This document shows, one piece after another, positions 53,142-64,000 of a stretch of 64,000 nt of DNA. This stretch comes from Isoetes taiwanensis. Lineage: Eukaryota > Streptophyta > Lycopodiopsida > Isoetales > Isoetaceae. The position numbers and the translations under genes were made by a program. The number at the start of each line of letters is the position of its first letter. The first letter of the stretch is position 1. The DNA is taken from NCBI GenBank assembly GCA_021234155.1, contig JAJEKV010000025.1:17229094-17293093 (forward strand), read 5' to 3'. The notes under the pieces were generated by a model. It was not told the origin of the DNA and searched no databases. It worked only from the letters and a program-made list of their open reading frames with translations.

Positions 53142-54687
53142 TGTGACGTTCCAGTATAATATACACCCCAAATACATATAGTATACTACCACGTCACACG
53201 TACATGTCATCATGACAAGTACTAGCGAGACGTAGAGGGTTGCACCTAGGGGGAAAGGGTTGCACCTAGGGGGCAACCTCGTATGTTGTGCATGTTTAAT
53301 AAACATATGCAACTATAAACCCTGTGCCAAATGGCAAAACCCCATTTGGCCAATATTAACCTAACCCTAAGGGTTTCTATATAAGGGCTTCCCCCTTAAA
53401 CCCTAAACCCTTCTTCCTTTTTCGCAATTAGGGTTTCACAGAGCCATTCCGGCCAAGCCAGGACTCTAGTTCGCATTGCCAGGCTCTGAAAAGACGCCCT
53501 TGCACAACAGATCTTCCAGCAGGAGCAGTCTTCAGCAGGATCAGAAGCATGGACGCATTTCGAGGATCTGGAGCAAGTTAGGGGCCAGGTAAATGGTCAT
53601 TCTATTGTGCAAAGCTTGGCAATGAGCTGGTTTAGCATGTTAGTTCAGCCTTAGAGACCTTATAGATCCCGAGATCATAAGCTCTAATAAAAGAACCTAA
53701 CTTTGGATGTTTAGATAGGTAGATTAGATGTTATTCTACAATTCAGTTCTTTGATGATTATGGTGTTCATTCTATGCTCTCCCATGTATTGGGAAGGGGG
53801 GTAGAGACCCTAAAAGCCTCCGTAGCAGATGTTCCTAGATAGCCTCATTAATACCCAATTAATGCGGCCCGTGCACAAGAGCCCACCTGGTTGTAGGTGG
53901 AGCGGCTAGACCGGTGGAATAAGGGGGGCTTGTCCCATCATTGATTGATCCCTCTGGTGTGTAAAGCCTATCAGGGATCTTAATGAGCTAGGCTTAATGG
54001 TTTGCCACTGAGTGTGGGCAAGGCATGAGCTTGACACCTCTGGGGTGATGCGTCGCCTTCCATGAGGTTCAAGTCAAATAAGGGCAGTGGCCCTCTAGCC
54101 ACCTGTGATGGGCATGGATGCCTCTGGAGGAGAGGTGACTCTCCTCCTGCCTCATCGGGACTGGGGAGATGCAACGCAGCAGTAGCCCTCTTGGCTATGT
54201 ACCCGGCAGGCTACGGTCCAGTCCCAAGACTTGTCAACCTACTCTGCAAAGTGTGCACGGGAGGGGCGGATGGAGTGGACTACCCAACAGCCATGTTCTT
54301 ATGCCAGCCCAATCCATTGCCATGACTCGGCCTGCATTGACTTCTGGAGACCCAAGCCGTCAGTCGATCCCCTATGAGTCTGAGCCCTGGGTAGGATCTC
54401 CCCATGTTGATGTTATTTGATGTTGTTGTACATGTGATGTCATGATGCGTTCACCCTTCGAGGTGAACTTATTGATGTATTGATGTTATGTGCTCATGTT
54501 ATTCACACTTCCGCAGCTAGGACGGTCCCGAAGGAAGACAGGCAAATGACCCATCCACTCTTCCCTCACTGGTCCAGTTCATGGGATTGGCATCAGGTGG
54601 ATGCCCCCTGCTAGTTTGGCTATCAGGGGGATGAACTCCGCCTTCGGATACAATGGGAGCATTATAGATGGAGTAGGGGACGTCACA
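53142..54687 (+). mobile_element. 5' LTR of an LTR retrotransposon (1546 bp)
   Basis: It begins TGTGACGTTCCAGT and ends GGGGACGTCACA, so the ends form an 8-base inverted repeat (TGTGACGT/ACGTCACA). A CCAAT at 53350 and a TATA box at 53378-53385 (TATATAAG) give a credible promoter, followed by AAACCCTAAACCC. A primer-binding site follows at 54689. The 3' LTR survives only as its first 34 bases (58756-58789), where the same TGTGACGTTCCAGTATAATA occurs. Confidence 0.85.
53378..53385 (+). promoter_or_regulatory. LTR TATA box
   Basis: TATATAAG lies 28 bases after CCAAT (53350) in the U3 part of the 5' LTR. The transcript start is expected near 53410. Confidence 0.55.
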
Positions 54688-54688
54688 G

Positions 54689-54700
54689 TGGTATCAGAGC
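54689..54700 (+). other. Primer-binding site for initiator methionine tRNA
   Basis: TGGTATCAGAGC lies one base after the LTR end. This is the standard plant LTR-retrotransposon primer site, complementary to the 3' end of the initiator tRNA. Confidence 0.9.
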
Positions 54701-54894
54701 ATGATCATGGTAGACCAAGATCGAGCACTGACCATTCCCTGTTAGGACTAATAGTAAACTTCCAGTCTTGGGAACAGCCACCCAAGCATGAACCTCGAAA
54801 ATTGGGAAAAAAGATTTCCAATCTCTAGTGCAGCAAGTAGATAAATGCTAAGTTAGTAAGAAATTTTAGCAAAAACCCTAGAAATCATGGCCAA

Positions 54895-56165
54895 AAAGGT
54901 GTGACCCCTCACATATTGCGCCCAAGGCCAATCCGAGATTCTTGGATTTGCCTCTCGCGCACTGTGTGAGTGGTGGACCCATGTTGACCTAGATAGATGC
55001 ATAATTAGAGCAATTTGATAGCTCAGGGTAGCTTAGAGCTTGAATTTAAGCTAGGAATGTATGTTCTAACACTAAGAAACTGTTTATAAAACTAAAGTTA
55101 GAGCCAAAAAGTAGTGACCACTCACAGAGTGCGCCCAGGGCCAATCCGAAAATTTTGGAAGTGCTCCTCGCGCACTGTTTGAGTGTTGGGCCACTGATCT
55201 ATGTCTAGACTTGTCCCAATGTAGAAATTAAGGATACAAACCGCCTTAACTCTGCGAAATAAGTAGGATTCGGCCTTCATATCAACTTTGTAGAGTCATC
55301 TAGGACCTAAACAGTGGTGACCACTCACAGAGTGCGCCCAGGGCCAATCCGAAAGTATTGGAATGGCCTCTCGCGCACTGTGTGAGGGGTCAAAACTTTG
55401 AACCTTCATAACTTGAGCTATACAGCTCCAAATCGCCTGAAATTTATTGCGTTAGGACCATTAAAGAGTTTAAAATCCATTTATGACCTCAAATTAGGTT
55501 AAAAATACTATCATCCATCTCAAAATGACCAAAATAGCTCAAACCCTAAATTCTGTCTTCCAAACTACAGTTTATTTAGAAATAGAAGCAATAGCTTTTG
55601 TAGTACAAGGCTAGAGCCACAGAAGAGCAAAGAGCACGACTTTTTGAAGACATTGAAGACCCAGGCGACGTACTAACAACAGAAGGGAGGAGAGTGAAAA
55701 GGCAGACCCAAGAGAGGAAGCACTGAGGTAAACACCTCTACAAACGAAACGAGTAGTACAGGGTAAATACAAAATTAAGTTTTGAACATGTTAATGTGCA
55801 AAATCGTAAGTAATTAGGTTGTACTAATGATATCTGCATTTGGAATTACCAAATTTGGAGCAAAACTCAGTGTTTTTGGCCCCACCCCTCACAGAGTGCG
55901 CCAGGACCCAATCCGAGATTTTCGGATTCGCCTCTCGTGCACTCTGTGGGTGGTCGACCACTGATCTTTGCCAATACTTGGCCAAATATAGAAAGTAAGG
56001 GCACAATCCAACCTAACTCATTGAGATAAGTAGGATTTGACCCTTAGATTGTAGAAATTGAGTCATCCTAGACCCAAACAGAGTCCCATCCCTCAGAGAG
56101 TGCGTCAGGACCCAATCCAACATTCTCGGATTAGCCTCTCGCGCACTGTGTGAGTGGTCAGACTA
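54895..56165 (+). repeat. Leader with five dispersed hairpin units
   Basis: Units of about 75 bases near 54898, 55108, 55315, 55880 and 56088 share ACCACTCACAGAGTGCGC, AGGGCCAATCCGA and CTCTCGCGCACTGTGTGAGT. The first and last blocks are complementary, so each unit folds into a hairpin. The first three are about 205-210 bases apart, as are the last two. The text between them varies. The minus-strand element carries three relatives at 63425-63925. Confidence 0.8.
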
Positions 56166-56359
56166 AAAATTGACCTAACTTGCCCCAACTTTCTCCAAAT
56201 TAGATGAAATTTCTTGCAATAGGATCCTTAGAAAGCACTCTTTAATTAGTTTGCCTACGAATTGCATAGCAGCACCTTAGAATCATAGATATTCCCCAAC
56301 CTTGAAATTTTCCAAAATTAGGGTTTTGCCTATAAATAGGACCACAACCCCCATTTGCA

Positions 56360-57605
56360 CCCTACTCATTTGCTCCTCACTCCAAGGCGATTTTCCAGCT
56401 CCCAAAGGCGCTTCCCCATCTGTTTGACATCCCCAGCTGCTCTAGTATCACGGCAACATCTGCATTCAGACGATGGTACAGCGCCACAGCTCATGTGGCC
56501 GAGGCCGACATCAACTAAGTCTTCGCCGGCTTTCAGAAGGAGATTGATGTGGAAGCAACCATTAATGCCACCCCCTATTACCAGGATATCATGACTGAAT
56601 TCCATCCCAAGATAGGACCTTCTCTAGTAGAACTTCCACCTTGCATGGCCCTTCGTACAGCTCTGCAAGACATCCCTAAGATAGGCAAGTACTTAGAAAA
56701 CAAGGCTAGCCGCTCGCCTAATTATATGCCAGTATCAGTAAATAGGAGGAGATATTTCTCTTACACCGCAGCTGTAGCAATCTTCCTATCCTATAGAGCC
56801 CAAACCCAGATAGGAGAACCATCTGTCCAACCCCTAGACATTGAGCCTATGGCCATGGCAGTAGGAGAAGAAGAACAGATGCAGAACAAATGCTCCTGGA
56901 GTACGAGAGGGAAGAGCAGGAGGAAGATGAAGGACGTGGGTCGGACGTGGAAGACATCATCGACATCGACCCCACTCAAGAAAGGCAACAAGCAGAGGAG
57001 GATCTCCCGAGCTTCGAGGAGGGATTAAGAGCAACAATGACAGCTCCACCACTTGGGTTAGGCATCACCAGTCTAACCCCAGTCATCATCCAAGGAGAAC
57101 CATACCTGACCCTACACGACATCAAGAACCTTCCAGAGTGCAGGGACAGGGGCTACAGGATAGACGAGCTCCTACATCTCTTACGTCAACAACCGGACCT
57201 TGATGACTTCATCGACCAGGAGACACAGGACTTCCCCATCAGCATAGGGGAGGCCCGAACGTACACTGGACAATCATCGACGGACATAGAAGCCTACATT
57301 AGCATTAGGCAGATGATGGCACAACAGGAGTTACCCACAGAGGAGGAGTTCATAGCGATCTAGGAGCGTATGAGAATCAGAGGGAAAACAACGAGTGCGC
57401 TCCTACCCAGCACCTCGGCAGCAGCACCAGTCGAACAGGATAGAGGCAGTATCAACTTAACATCTTCCCTAAGTCCATGTTCGGTGACTACAGGGAGATG
57501 ATAGCAGTACCGGTGGATGAATACTCCGGAAGACATAGGGCTGCAATCAGAACCGGAGAGGAGGCAGGGGAGGCAGGGCACGACAAAGGATGGAAACATG
57601 AATTT
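56360..57605 (+). pseudogene. Retroelement ORF1 relic (plus copy)
   Basis: It is homologous to 63153-61650. The region corresponding to the start codon reads ACG instead of ATG (near 56453), and a TAA interrupts the frame after AHVAEADIN (56518). Conserved blocks are NATPYYQDIM, KIGPSLVELPPC, RRRYFSYTAAVAIFLSYRAQ and, in another frame, LTLHDIKNLPECRDRGYRID (near 57110). The frame breaks again near 56870 and 57460. A gag-like capsid role is a guess from its position after the leader. No RT lies between it and the polypurine tract, so this element is non-autonomous. Confidence 0.65.
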
Positions 57606-58742
57606 AGGATCATGTTTTAGGGTTTAGCATTTGCATCAAGAAACTCCATCACTCCGACTGTCAAAGGATGAAGCAAAGAACCACAGCTATAGCCAAGATC
57701 AAGTGTTCGAATGGAAGAGCAAGTAGAGAGAGAGATGACCAAAGCCCAAGCCAAGCTTCGACTCCAAACACTTCGAGAAGCGGCCTCAAGTAGAAGACCG
57801 CTCGTCTAGCACAATGTCAAGATCAGAGATAACGCCAGTCATGTCAAGATCCGTAGCGCTACACAAGCTAGGTTTTGCACGACGACATCTTCGGGATGCA
57901 GAAACACTTGACGGCCTTATGACACGAGTGTCCTCAACAACAAGAAGGAGGAATAACCAGACATCTTCAGAAACTACGGCCACGACCTCAAGCCGATAGA
58001 CGTCGAGGAATTCCTTGGGACAACTCGACATCAACGAGCCAACTGAAAAGGCAACCTCTCGATAACCATAATTCTGCCTTGTATGGTGATGTTTGTAACA
58101 TGCGTGCCAGATGAAGATACACTTAAGAAAGGCGCCACAACGATGGGTTATGCCTATGCTCATTCAACAACTAGGTGATGGCTTCGTCAAGTACTCCTAC
58201 CAACAATTAGAAGAGAAGAAGCCAAACTTATCTCCGACACGAGGGACCTCAACGCCCAAGATAGAAGCATTTGACACCTTAACGACAAGGACAACAACCA
58301 AAGCACCTTCGGCAAAAAGAGAGTTCAAGACAATAGCTGGGCTATTTAAGGACACGAGCAGGTCTAGAGCAAAAAGTACTTCAACTCAAGGGTCAAGCTA
58401 CGCAGATATAAGAGTACATCATCCCCGACAGCAAACCAATCACGGAGGAGATGCACATGTATTGAGGGACAATGGCCATAAACCAGAAGATTTTAGGAAA
58501 TTTTGGAACTATGTTAATAATGATAATGGTATAAGCCATAAAATTTTGTGAATAATAGACGATAAAACAAGAGGATGAAATAACCTCTTATCATAGTATA
58601 ATAGTAAATAAGGATGTGTTATGATAAATTAAAATATTACCTTGAAGTAATTACGTATAAAGCTATATGTATCAAGTGTAATTGCAGGATATGCAGGGTT
58701 CCAAGGTGGGGAGACGCGTGATGCTGAGGACAGCATCAATCC
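57606..58742 (+). other. 3' internal part of the non-autonomous element
   Basis: No RT, integrase or other known domain. Fragments of Glu/Arg/Thr-rich frames occur (57814-58551). The sequence ends in CCAAGGTGGGGAGA repeats (58704-58719 and 58741-58755), typical of the end of plant retroelements. Confidence 0.5.
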
Positions 58743-58789
58743 AAGGTGGGGAGATTGTGACGTTCCAGTATAATATATGCCCCAAATAC
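58743..58789 (+). mobile_element. Polypurine tract and truncated start of the 3' LTR
   Basis: AAGGTGGGGAGAT (58743-58755) is the polypurine tract. TGTGACGTTCCAGTATAATA (58756 onward) repeats the start of the 5' LTR. Identity stops at about 58789, where the minus-strand RT gene of another element begins. Confidence 0.8.
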
Positions 58790-61460
58790 GTGGGCCAATC
58801 AATCACTGCTTCAATCTTCGCAGGGTCGGTGGAGATGCCTTCTGCTGTGAGCACATGCCCTAAGTACTCCACAATTTCCGTTGCGAAGTGACACTTAGAT
58901 AGTTTCGCAAAGAGTTGATGCCTCCTCAATTTCTCAAGTACCTTCCTCAAGTGTTGGGCATGTTCCTCCAAGGACTTGCTGTAAACTAGGATGTCGTCGA
59001 AGAAGCCTATGATGAAAGCATCTAAGAATTCGCGAAAGACATCGTTCATAAACCTCATGAAAGTTGCTGGAGCATTGGACAAACCGAATGGCATCATTGT
59101 GAATTCATAGTGGCCATATCTCGTTCTGAAAGCCGACTTGTGGATGTCTTCTTCCTTGATCCTGATCTGGTGATAACCTGATCTCAAGTCTATCTTAGAA
59201 AAGACCTTCGCTCCTTGCAACTGGTCCATGAGATCATCTGATCTAGGTAAGGCATACTTATTCTTAATTGTGTGCTTATTTAATTGACGGTAGTCAATGC
59301 ACATCCTAAGGCTTCCATCCTTCTTCTTCACAAAAAGGATAGGCGCTCCAAAAGGAGAGACATTAGGTCTTATGAACCCTAGGTCTAGCAATTCTTGCAG
59401 TTGCTTCTTCAACTCCGTCAACTCTTCGGTTGACATTCTATAAGGTGCCTTGCTTGTTGGCTTAGTCCCTGATTCAAGTGCTATTTCACACTCGACTCCT
59501 CTATAGGGTGGAAGCTACTTGATCTCATCAGGAAACAAGTCATGAAATTCTTTTACCAACTTTGCTATAGGCTTTGGGAGCTTTTTCAATGCTTTGGCCT
59601 CTTTCTCTTCTTCCGTCTCTTCCTCGTCCGCTTGGAGTCTGAAGATATAGGCCACTTGCTCCTTCCTTATGCACTTAAGTAATTTCTCACTCGACATGCA
59701 TTGCATAATTGGTGTTATTTCTTTACCTGCTATCTCGATGATCTTGCCTTCCGGCGTTGTTAAGGTCACCTTACGCTTCCCACAATCAATGATGGCTTCT
59801 GCTGGTCCAAGATACTCCATTCCTATTATCAAATCATATTTGCCGATGTTCATCACTTCAGCTCCCAATACTACGTTGACTCCCGGCAAGTCTACGTTGA
59901 AGTTAATTCTTTTTCCTGTTGTATGCCTGATTGCTCCACTCGCCAACACAACCAGTCTAGGCTTTTACTTCAAGGGCTTAAGCTTCAATGTCTGTACCAT
60001 TCTTGGCGATGCAAAGTTATGGGTGCTCCCTGTATCTATCAAGACTATGAAAGATTTTTCCTTGGCTTTCCCAGTTGTGGAGATTACTTGATACTGGCTT
60101 TCAGCGTTCTCCATATCAAATGGCTGCAAAAATATGGCACTCACCATGAATATAGTCCGGTGCATCGTCGTCGTCAGCTTCCGTTGGTGTCTCCCATCCC
60201 ATCTCCGCTAATGCTGCGTTCATCATCAAGGGGCATTTGTTTGTCCTATGCCCTAGTTGGAAACACCTAAAGCACAGCTGCTTCTCTATGCACTCCTGCT
60301 TCTTCTCTTTGAGAATGGATTGCAAAAACTGTCTCACTGCCTTGGAATAGTTGGATCCCCCTCCTTGCTCTTTGAAGGTCACCTGTTTCTTATCCTGCTT
60401 GCCAGAGTTTGCATTGCCCTGCTTCCCGTAATTAGCGTTGTACTGAGGCTTGTTGGCTGCTGGGCTCGCCGCTCTTGGGCTATAGCTTCCCGTGCCCTTT
60501 CCCTTGTCATGGTAATACTGCTACCTTGGTGCATTCTCTTGGGGTCTCGTCCCTTGCAAGCTGACTGCTTTGGATTCCGCTTCTGACACCGTCCTAGGGT
60601 TGATTGCTCTTACTAGCTTCCGGATCTCCTCATTCAACCCTTCTATGTAGCCCTCCACTGCGTGCCTTTCACTCAACTTCGGCACATAGAGCCTTAGTCT
60701 CATGCATTCTTCCGTGTACTTCTGAATTGATTTATTGCCCTGCTGCAATCGGTAAAACTGCTGTATCATGTGACACTTATGCTCTCTTGGCACATAATGG
60801 CGCTTGAATGCCTTAGCAAACTTTTTGAACCTGCAACTGTCCCTGCTCAGTCCATGTGCTTTGGCGTAGCCCTTCCACCAAATCCTAGCTGCTCCCTTCA
60901 GGTTGGCTGTAGCTACTCTACCTTTGTCCTTGTCCTTCATGCTATAAGCATTACCATATTCTCTCATTTCATCAAGCCACGCTTCTGCTTCCATTCTGGA
61001 TCTGGTGTCTCCTGAGAACGCTCAAGCTTTCTTGCTTTCCAGACATTGCTAAGCGCTGAGTCAACCTTCTTCTGATAGTCAGATTGTGCCCTGCCCCTAT
61101 CACGGTTTGGGTCGTCTCGTTGGTCCTGTCTCTCCACCTGCTCTTCTGATCCGGAATCAGAATCTGAACTAGAGTCGGAGGAACCCGAGCTAGGGGATCT
61201 TCTTCTTCGGCTTCTCTTCCTTTGTTGTACTTGTTCGGCCGGCTGGTGTTTCTGGCAATGGCATATTCTGGTCTTGCCCTCTTGTTGCTGCTACTATCAG
61301 CAATGCCCTTATCTCATGAATGTCGGATCGAATCTGTGATAGCTCTTTCTCTGGTGTTACTGCATCAAACTCTTGGCGTAGGTTTCTTGGCTAGAAATGC
61401 CTTGGTGGAGTACGCTCTTGGTCATGATGTCCTTGTTGTTCAACATTTCTAGATACTCTA
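58790..61460 (-). pseudogene. Ty3/gypsy gag-protease-RT, truncated after RT
   Basis: Read from 61460 down. Gag: IRALLIVAATRGQ, then ARIWWKGYAKAHGLSRD and FKKFAKAFKRHYVP (retrotransposon gag core), then the zinc knuckle CFRCFQLGHRTNKC near 60300. Protease: FIVLIDTGSTHNFAS near 60040 (active site D-T-G). RT: 59436-58790 with [35 protein letters not shown] and [10 protein letters not shown] (active site F-x-D-D). The frame stops at EAVIDWP, where intact elements continue to RNase H and integrase; here it joins the 3' LTR stub of the neighbouring element. Stops or slips occur at 60520, 60110 and 59515. The chromovirus-like order is typical of plant Ty3/gypsy. Confidence 0.9.
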
Positions 61461-61649
61461 GCTGCATACAAATTAGATTATACTCTGATGATTAGTCCAT
61501 TGTTTTGTCATTGCATTGGTTGTTTGATGATGTAATTGAGGGGACAAAATTATATGGCAAGAAAACATAATTAAGGTCATGGTTTATATTCATAGGTATA
61601 CTATTGCTTTTACATTCAAGATATCAGAAAATTGAAAACATTTCTAATT

Positions 61650-63153
61650 TTATTTCTGGAATTTCTTCAAATAATCGGGGTTGTCCTCCAAAGATTTCTT
61701 CACTTGGACCGTGCCGATTGTTCTCCCTAGGTTCCTGAGGATGTTTGTGGCCGTGCCTCCTTGAAGTGCTGTCACTAAGTCCTCGATCCTCCTATCCGAA
61801 GTATATGCTGCCGTCACTGCCAACCTGCCCTGCCGTCTGTAAGGGACTGCGAAGTCGAAGATACCTAATGCTATCGTTCTCTTGATAAGGACGACATGGT
61901 CGATGTTTGGGGCCATCCGAGCATGATTTCCAAATTCTGAAAGGGCGATAAGCATAAAGACTCCTTCTTCACCCCGTGGGCTGAATTGGCGGTGTATAAC
62001 TGCTATTCTTCCATCTAGGAGTAATGGAAGGTAGAACCTAAGGGCTTTATCATGCACTGCTTCCTCACCAGATGTTAAGACTGCCCTATGTCTTCCTGCG
62101 TACTCATCAACCTGCACCTCCTCCAGTTCTCTGAAGTCCCGGTGCACTAATTTTCTCAAGTTGATGCTGCCTCCATGCTGCCCTGGTGCCGATGCCGATG
62201 TGCTAGGTAAGAGTGCTGATGTTGACTTTCCCTTGATGCCCATGCGCTCTTGGATTGCAAGGAACTCTTCTTCTGACGGCAATTCCCTCTCGGTCATCAT
62301 CTGTCTGATGCTCGTGTAAGCTTCGATGTCCGATGACGTCTCGCCAGTGTATGTCGTGGCTTCCCTTATGCTGATGGGGAAGTCTTGAGTTTCTCGATCG
62401 ATGAAGTCGTCGAGATCTGGTTGTTGCCGTAGGAGATGCAGAATTTCATCCACTCTGTAACCCCTGTCTCGGCATTCTGGAAGATTTTTAATATCATGGA
62501 GGCTTAGGTATGCCTCTCCTCCTATGAGTACTGGGGTCAAGCTTGTTATTCCTTGCCCAAGTGGTGGCGCTCTTCTTGTTGCTCTGAGTCCTTCAAAACT
62601 TTGGAGCTGCTGCTCTGCCTGCTGCCTCTCCTGTTCTAGGTCGATGTCTTCTGAATCCGACCCGTGTCCTTTCTCTTCTCCCTCCTCCTCGTACTCGAGG
62701 CGTATCCTCCTCTTCTGCTGGTGCCATGGCCATGGGCTCAACTTCTAAGGGCTGCACTGAGGGTTCTCCTATCTGGGTTTGGCCTCGAAGAGATAGGAAA
62801 ATAGCTATGGCTGCTGTATAGGAAAAATACCTCCTCCTATTGGCAGAGATAGACATGTAATTGGGTAAGCGAACTGCTTTGTTCTCTAAGTACTTGTCTA
62901 TGTTTGGGATGTCCTGCAGGGCTGACTTAAGGGCCATGCTGGGGGCAAAATATCCTATGCAAGGTGGGAGTTCTACCAAGGACGGTCCTATCTTGGCATG
63001 GAACTTAGACATAATGTCTTGGTAAAAAGGGGTGGCATTGACGGTGGCTTCCACATCAAGCTCCTTCTGGAAGACAGCGAAGACAGAGTTGATGTCAGCT
63101 TCGGCCACATGAGCTGTGGCGTTGTACCATCGCCTGAATGCATTGGTTGCCAT
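61650..63153 (-). CDS. Retroelement ORF1 (minus copy, more intact), unknown family
   Basis: From ATG 63153 the frame reads MATNAFRRWYNATAHVAEAD, then KELDVEATVNATPFYQDIMS, then RRRYFSYTAAIAIFLSLRGQ and a Met/Glu-rich linker. A frame change near 62740 leads to the second open part (62741-61650): EYEEEGEEKGHGSDSEDID, LSLHDIKNLPECRDRGYRVD, DEYAGRHRAVL, RFYLPLLLDGRIAVIHRQ and IGTVQVKKSLEDNPDYLKKF. Total length would be about 500 residues. It precedes the Ty3/gypsy gag gene on the same strand by about 200 bases. Whether it is an extra ORF of that element or part of a second, nested element is open. No known capsid or envelope motif is seen. Confidence 0.6.
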
Positions 63154-63424
63154 GGTCTATGAGCAGCTGGGGATATCAAACAGATGGGGAAGCGCCTTAG
63201 GGGCCTGAAAAATCCGCTTGGAGTGAGGAGCAAGGGTGTAGGATGCAAAAGACACCTGTGGTCCTATTTATAGGCAAAACCCTAATTTTGGGAAAATTCA
63301 AAGTTGGGGAATATCTATGATCTAAGGTCTAGCTATGCAATTCACAGGCTAACTATGCTAAAGAAAGCATTCTAAGGATCCTATAGCAACAAATTTGGGG
63401 GAAGTATGGACAAGTTAGGGCAAT

Positions 63425-63930
63425 TTTAGTGTGACCACTCACACAGTGCGTCAGGGTCGAATCGGTTTGCAAACCGAATTGGTCTGGGCGCACTCTGTGA
63501 GGGGTGGGGCCTTGTTTGGGTCAAGGATGATGCCAAACATGCAAACTAAGGATAGCATCCTGCATAACTCGTCGAGATAGATCGGATTGAGCCCTTACTT
63601 GCCTCATTTGGACAAGTTTTGGCCTAGTTTTGGGGTCGACCACTCACACAGTGCGCCAGGGTCGAATCGGTTTGCAAACCGAATTGGTCTGGGCGCACTC
63701 TGTGAGGGGTGGGGCTCCATTTGAGTAAGGGTTGGGCAATTTCTACAAACTAGGGGTCAAATCCTACTAATTAAGGTGAGCTGAGTCGAATGGTATACTT
63801 ATTTTCTGCATTTGGACAAGTTTTGGCATCAAACCATGCTCGACCACTCACATAGTGCGCCAGGGTCGAATCAGTTTGCAAACCGAATTGGTCTGGGCGC
63901 ACTCTGTGAGGGGTGGGGCCTAAAACACTT
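63425..63930 (-). repeat. Leader hairpin units of the minus-strand element
   Basis: Three units (near 63428, 63637 and 63842) share ACCACTCACA(C/T)AGTGCG, AGGGTCGAATC(G/A)GTTTGC and GGGCGCACTCTGTGAGGGGT. The outer arms are complementary, and an inner palindrome (CGGTTTGCAAACCG) is present. Spacing is about 205-210 bases. They correspond to the leader units of the plus copy, so the 5' LTR of this element should lie beyond 64000. Confidence 0.8.
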
Positions 63931-64000
63931 GGTTTTGCTCCAAATTTGTTAATTCCAACTGCAGAACTTAGTAACACACCCTATTTACACCTGATTTAAC

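Noticed and set aside
53390-53412. Interstitial telomere repeat (AAACCCTAAACCC)
   Set aside because: Only about two units, lying in a retroelement LTR downstream of its TATA box; common in plant promoters.
46360-61060. Shared 19-base block CGCTTAGCAATGTCTGG at 46.37 kb and 61.04 kb
   Set aside because: Too short to show common origin; one is in a candidate gene and the other in the Ty3/gypsy gag.

Overview
The window looks like nuclear DNA of a land plant with a large, transposon-rich genome. Evidence: a complete five-exon NDUFS4 gene (mitochondrial complex I), remnants of plant families (GT37 fucosyltransferase, chloroplast-type FMN hydrolase, R2R3-MYB), Helitrons, Ty3/gypsy elements with an initiator-tRNA primer site, and GT-AG introns. 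I cannot name the species. The DUF7869-type element genes suggest a spore-bearing plant (fern, lycophyte or moss), but that is inference.

Layout. 0-4 kb: decayed Ty3/gypsy, LINE and SINE pieces in C/T-rich repeats. 4.1-9.3 kb (minus): a mobile-element module with a small conserved ORF at its 3' side, a DUF7869-type transposase-like gene and a DUF8039-like exon. 9.9-14.5 kb (minus): gene A, a multi-exon gene whose product combines a novel N-terminal domain, a Lys/Glu-rich helix, a ParB/sulfiredoxin-like domain and a C-terminal amino-methyltransferase-like motif. Its first intron is filled with GGCGCC palindromes. 16.1-29.0 kb: three head-to-tail Helitron copies (two complete, 3.60 kb each) separated by 1.05 kb spacers that carry a DUF8039-like gene piece. 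28.9-31.8 kb (plus): a second DUF7869-type gene with the same 3' flank as the first. 32.4-33.0 kb: an orphan ORF. 33.7-37.3 kb (plus): gene B, a diverged paralogue of gene A, whose introns and 3' flank carry a different palindrome, ATCGC-N4-GCGAT.

38-45 kb: relic host genes (GT37, FMN hydrolase, SET domain) with simple repeats. 46-50.5 kb: the most gene-like part, with exons of an unidentified minus-strand gene and the intact NDUFS4 gene, flanked by MITEs and a hairpin. 51.4-52.2 kb: a run of heat-shock-element-like repeats. 52.5-53.1 kb: an R2R3-MYB relic, broken by an LTR retrotransposon (5' LTR 53142-54687, primer site, hairpin-rich leader, ORF1 relic, polypurine tract, stub of 3' LTR). 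58.8-64 kb (minus): a truncated Ty3/gypsy gag-protease-RT, preceded on the same strand by a fuller copy of ORF1 and its hairpin leader.

The most interesting system is the pair of ParB/methyltransferase-like genes. Each carries its own palindrome family, and the palindromes sit in equivalent introns of the two genes (intron 1, and the intron after the ParB-like exon). This resembles a bacterial ParB-parS or SopB-sopC arrangement moved into a plant mobile element. The domain calls rest on motif reading and comparison of the two paralogues. Several frames need single-base shifts, and some of these may be sequencing error: differences between the three Helitron copies cluster at CAG/CTG sites.
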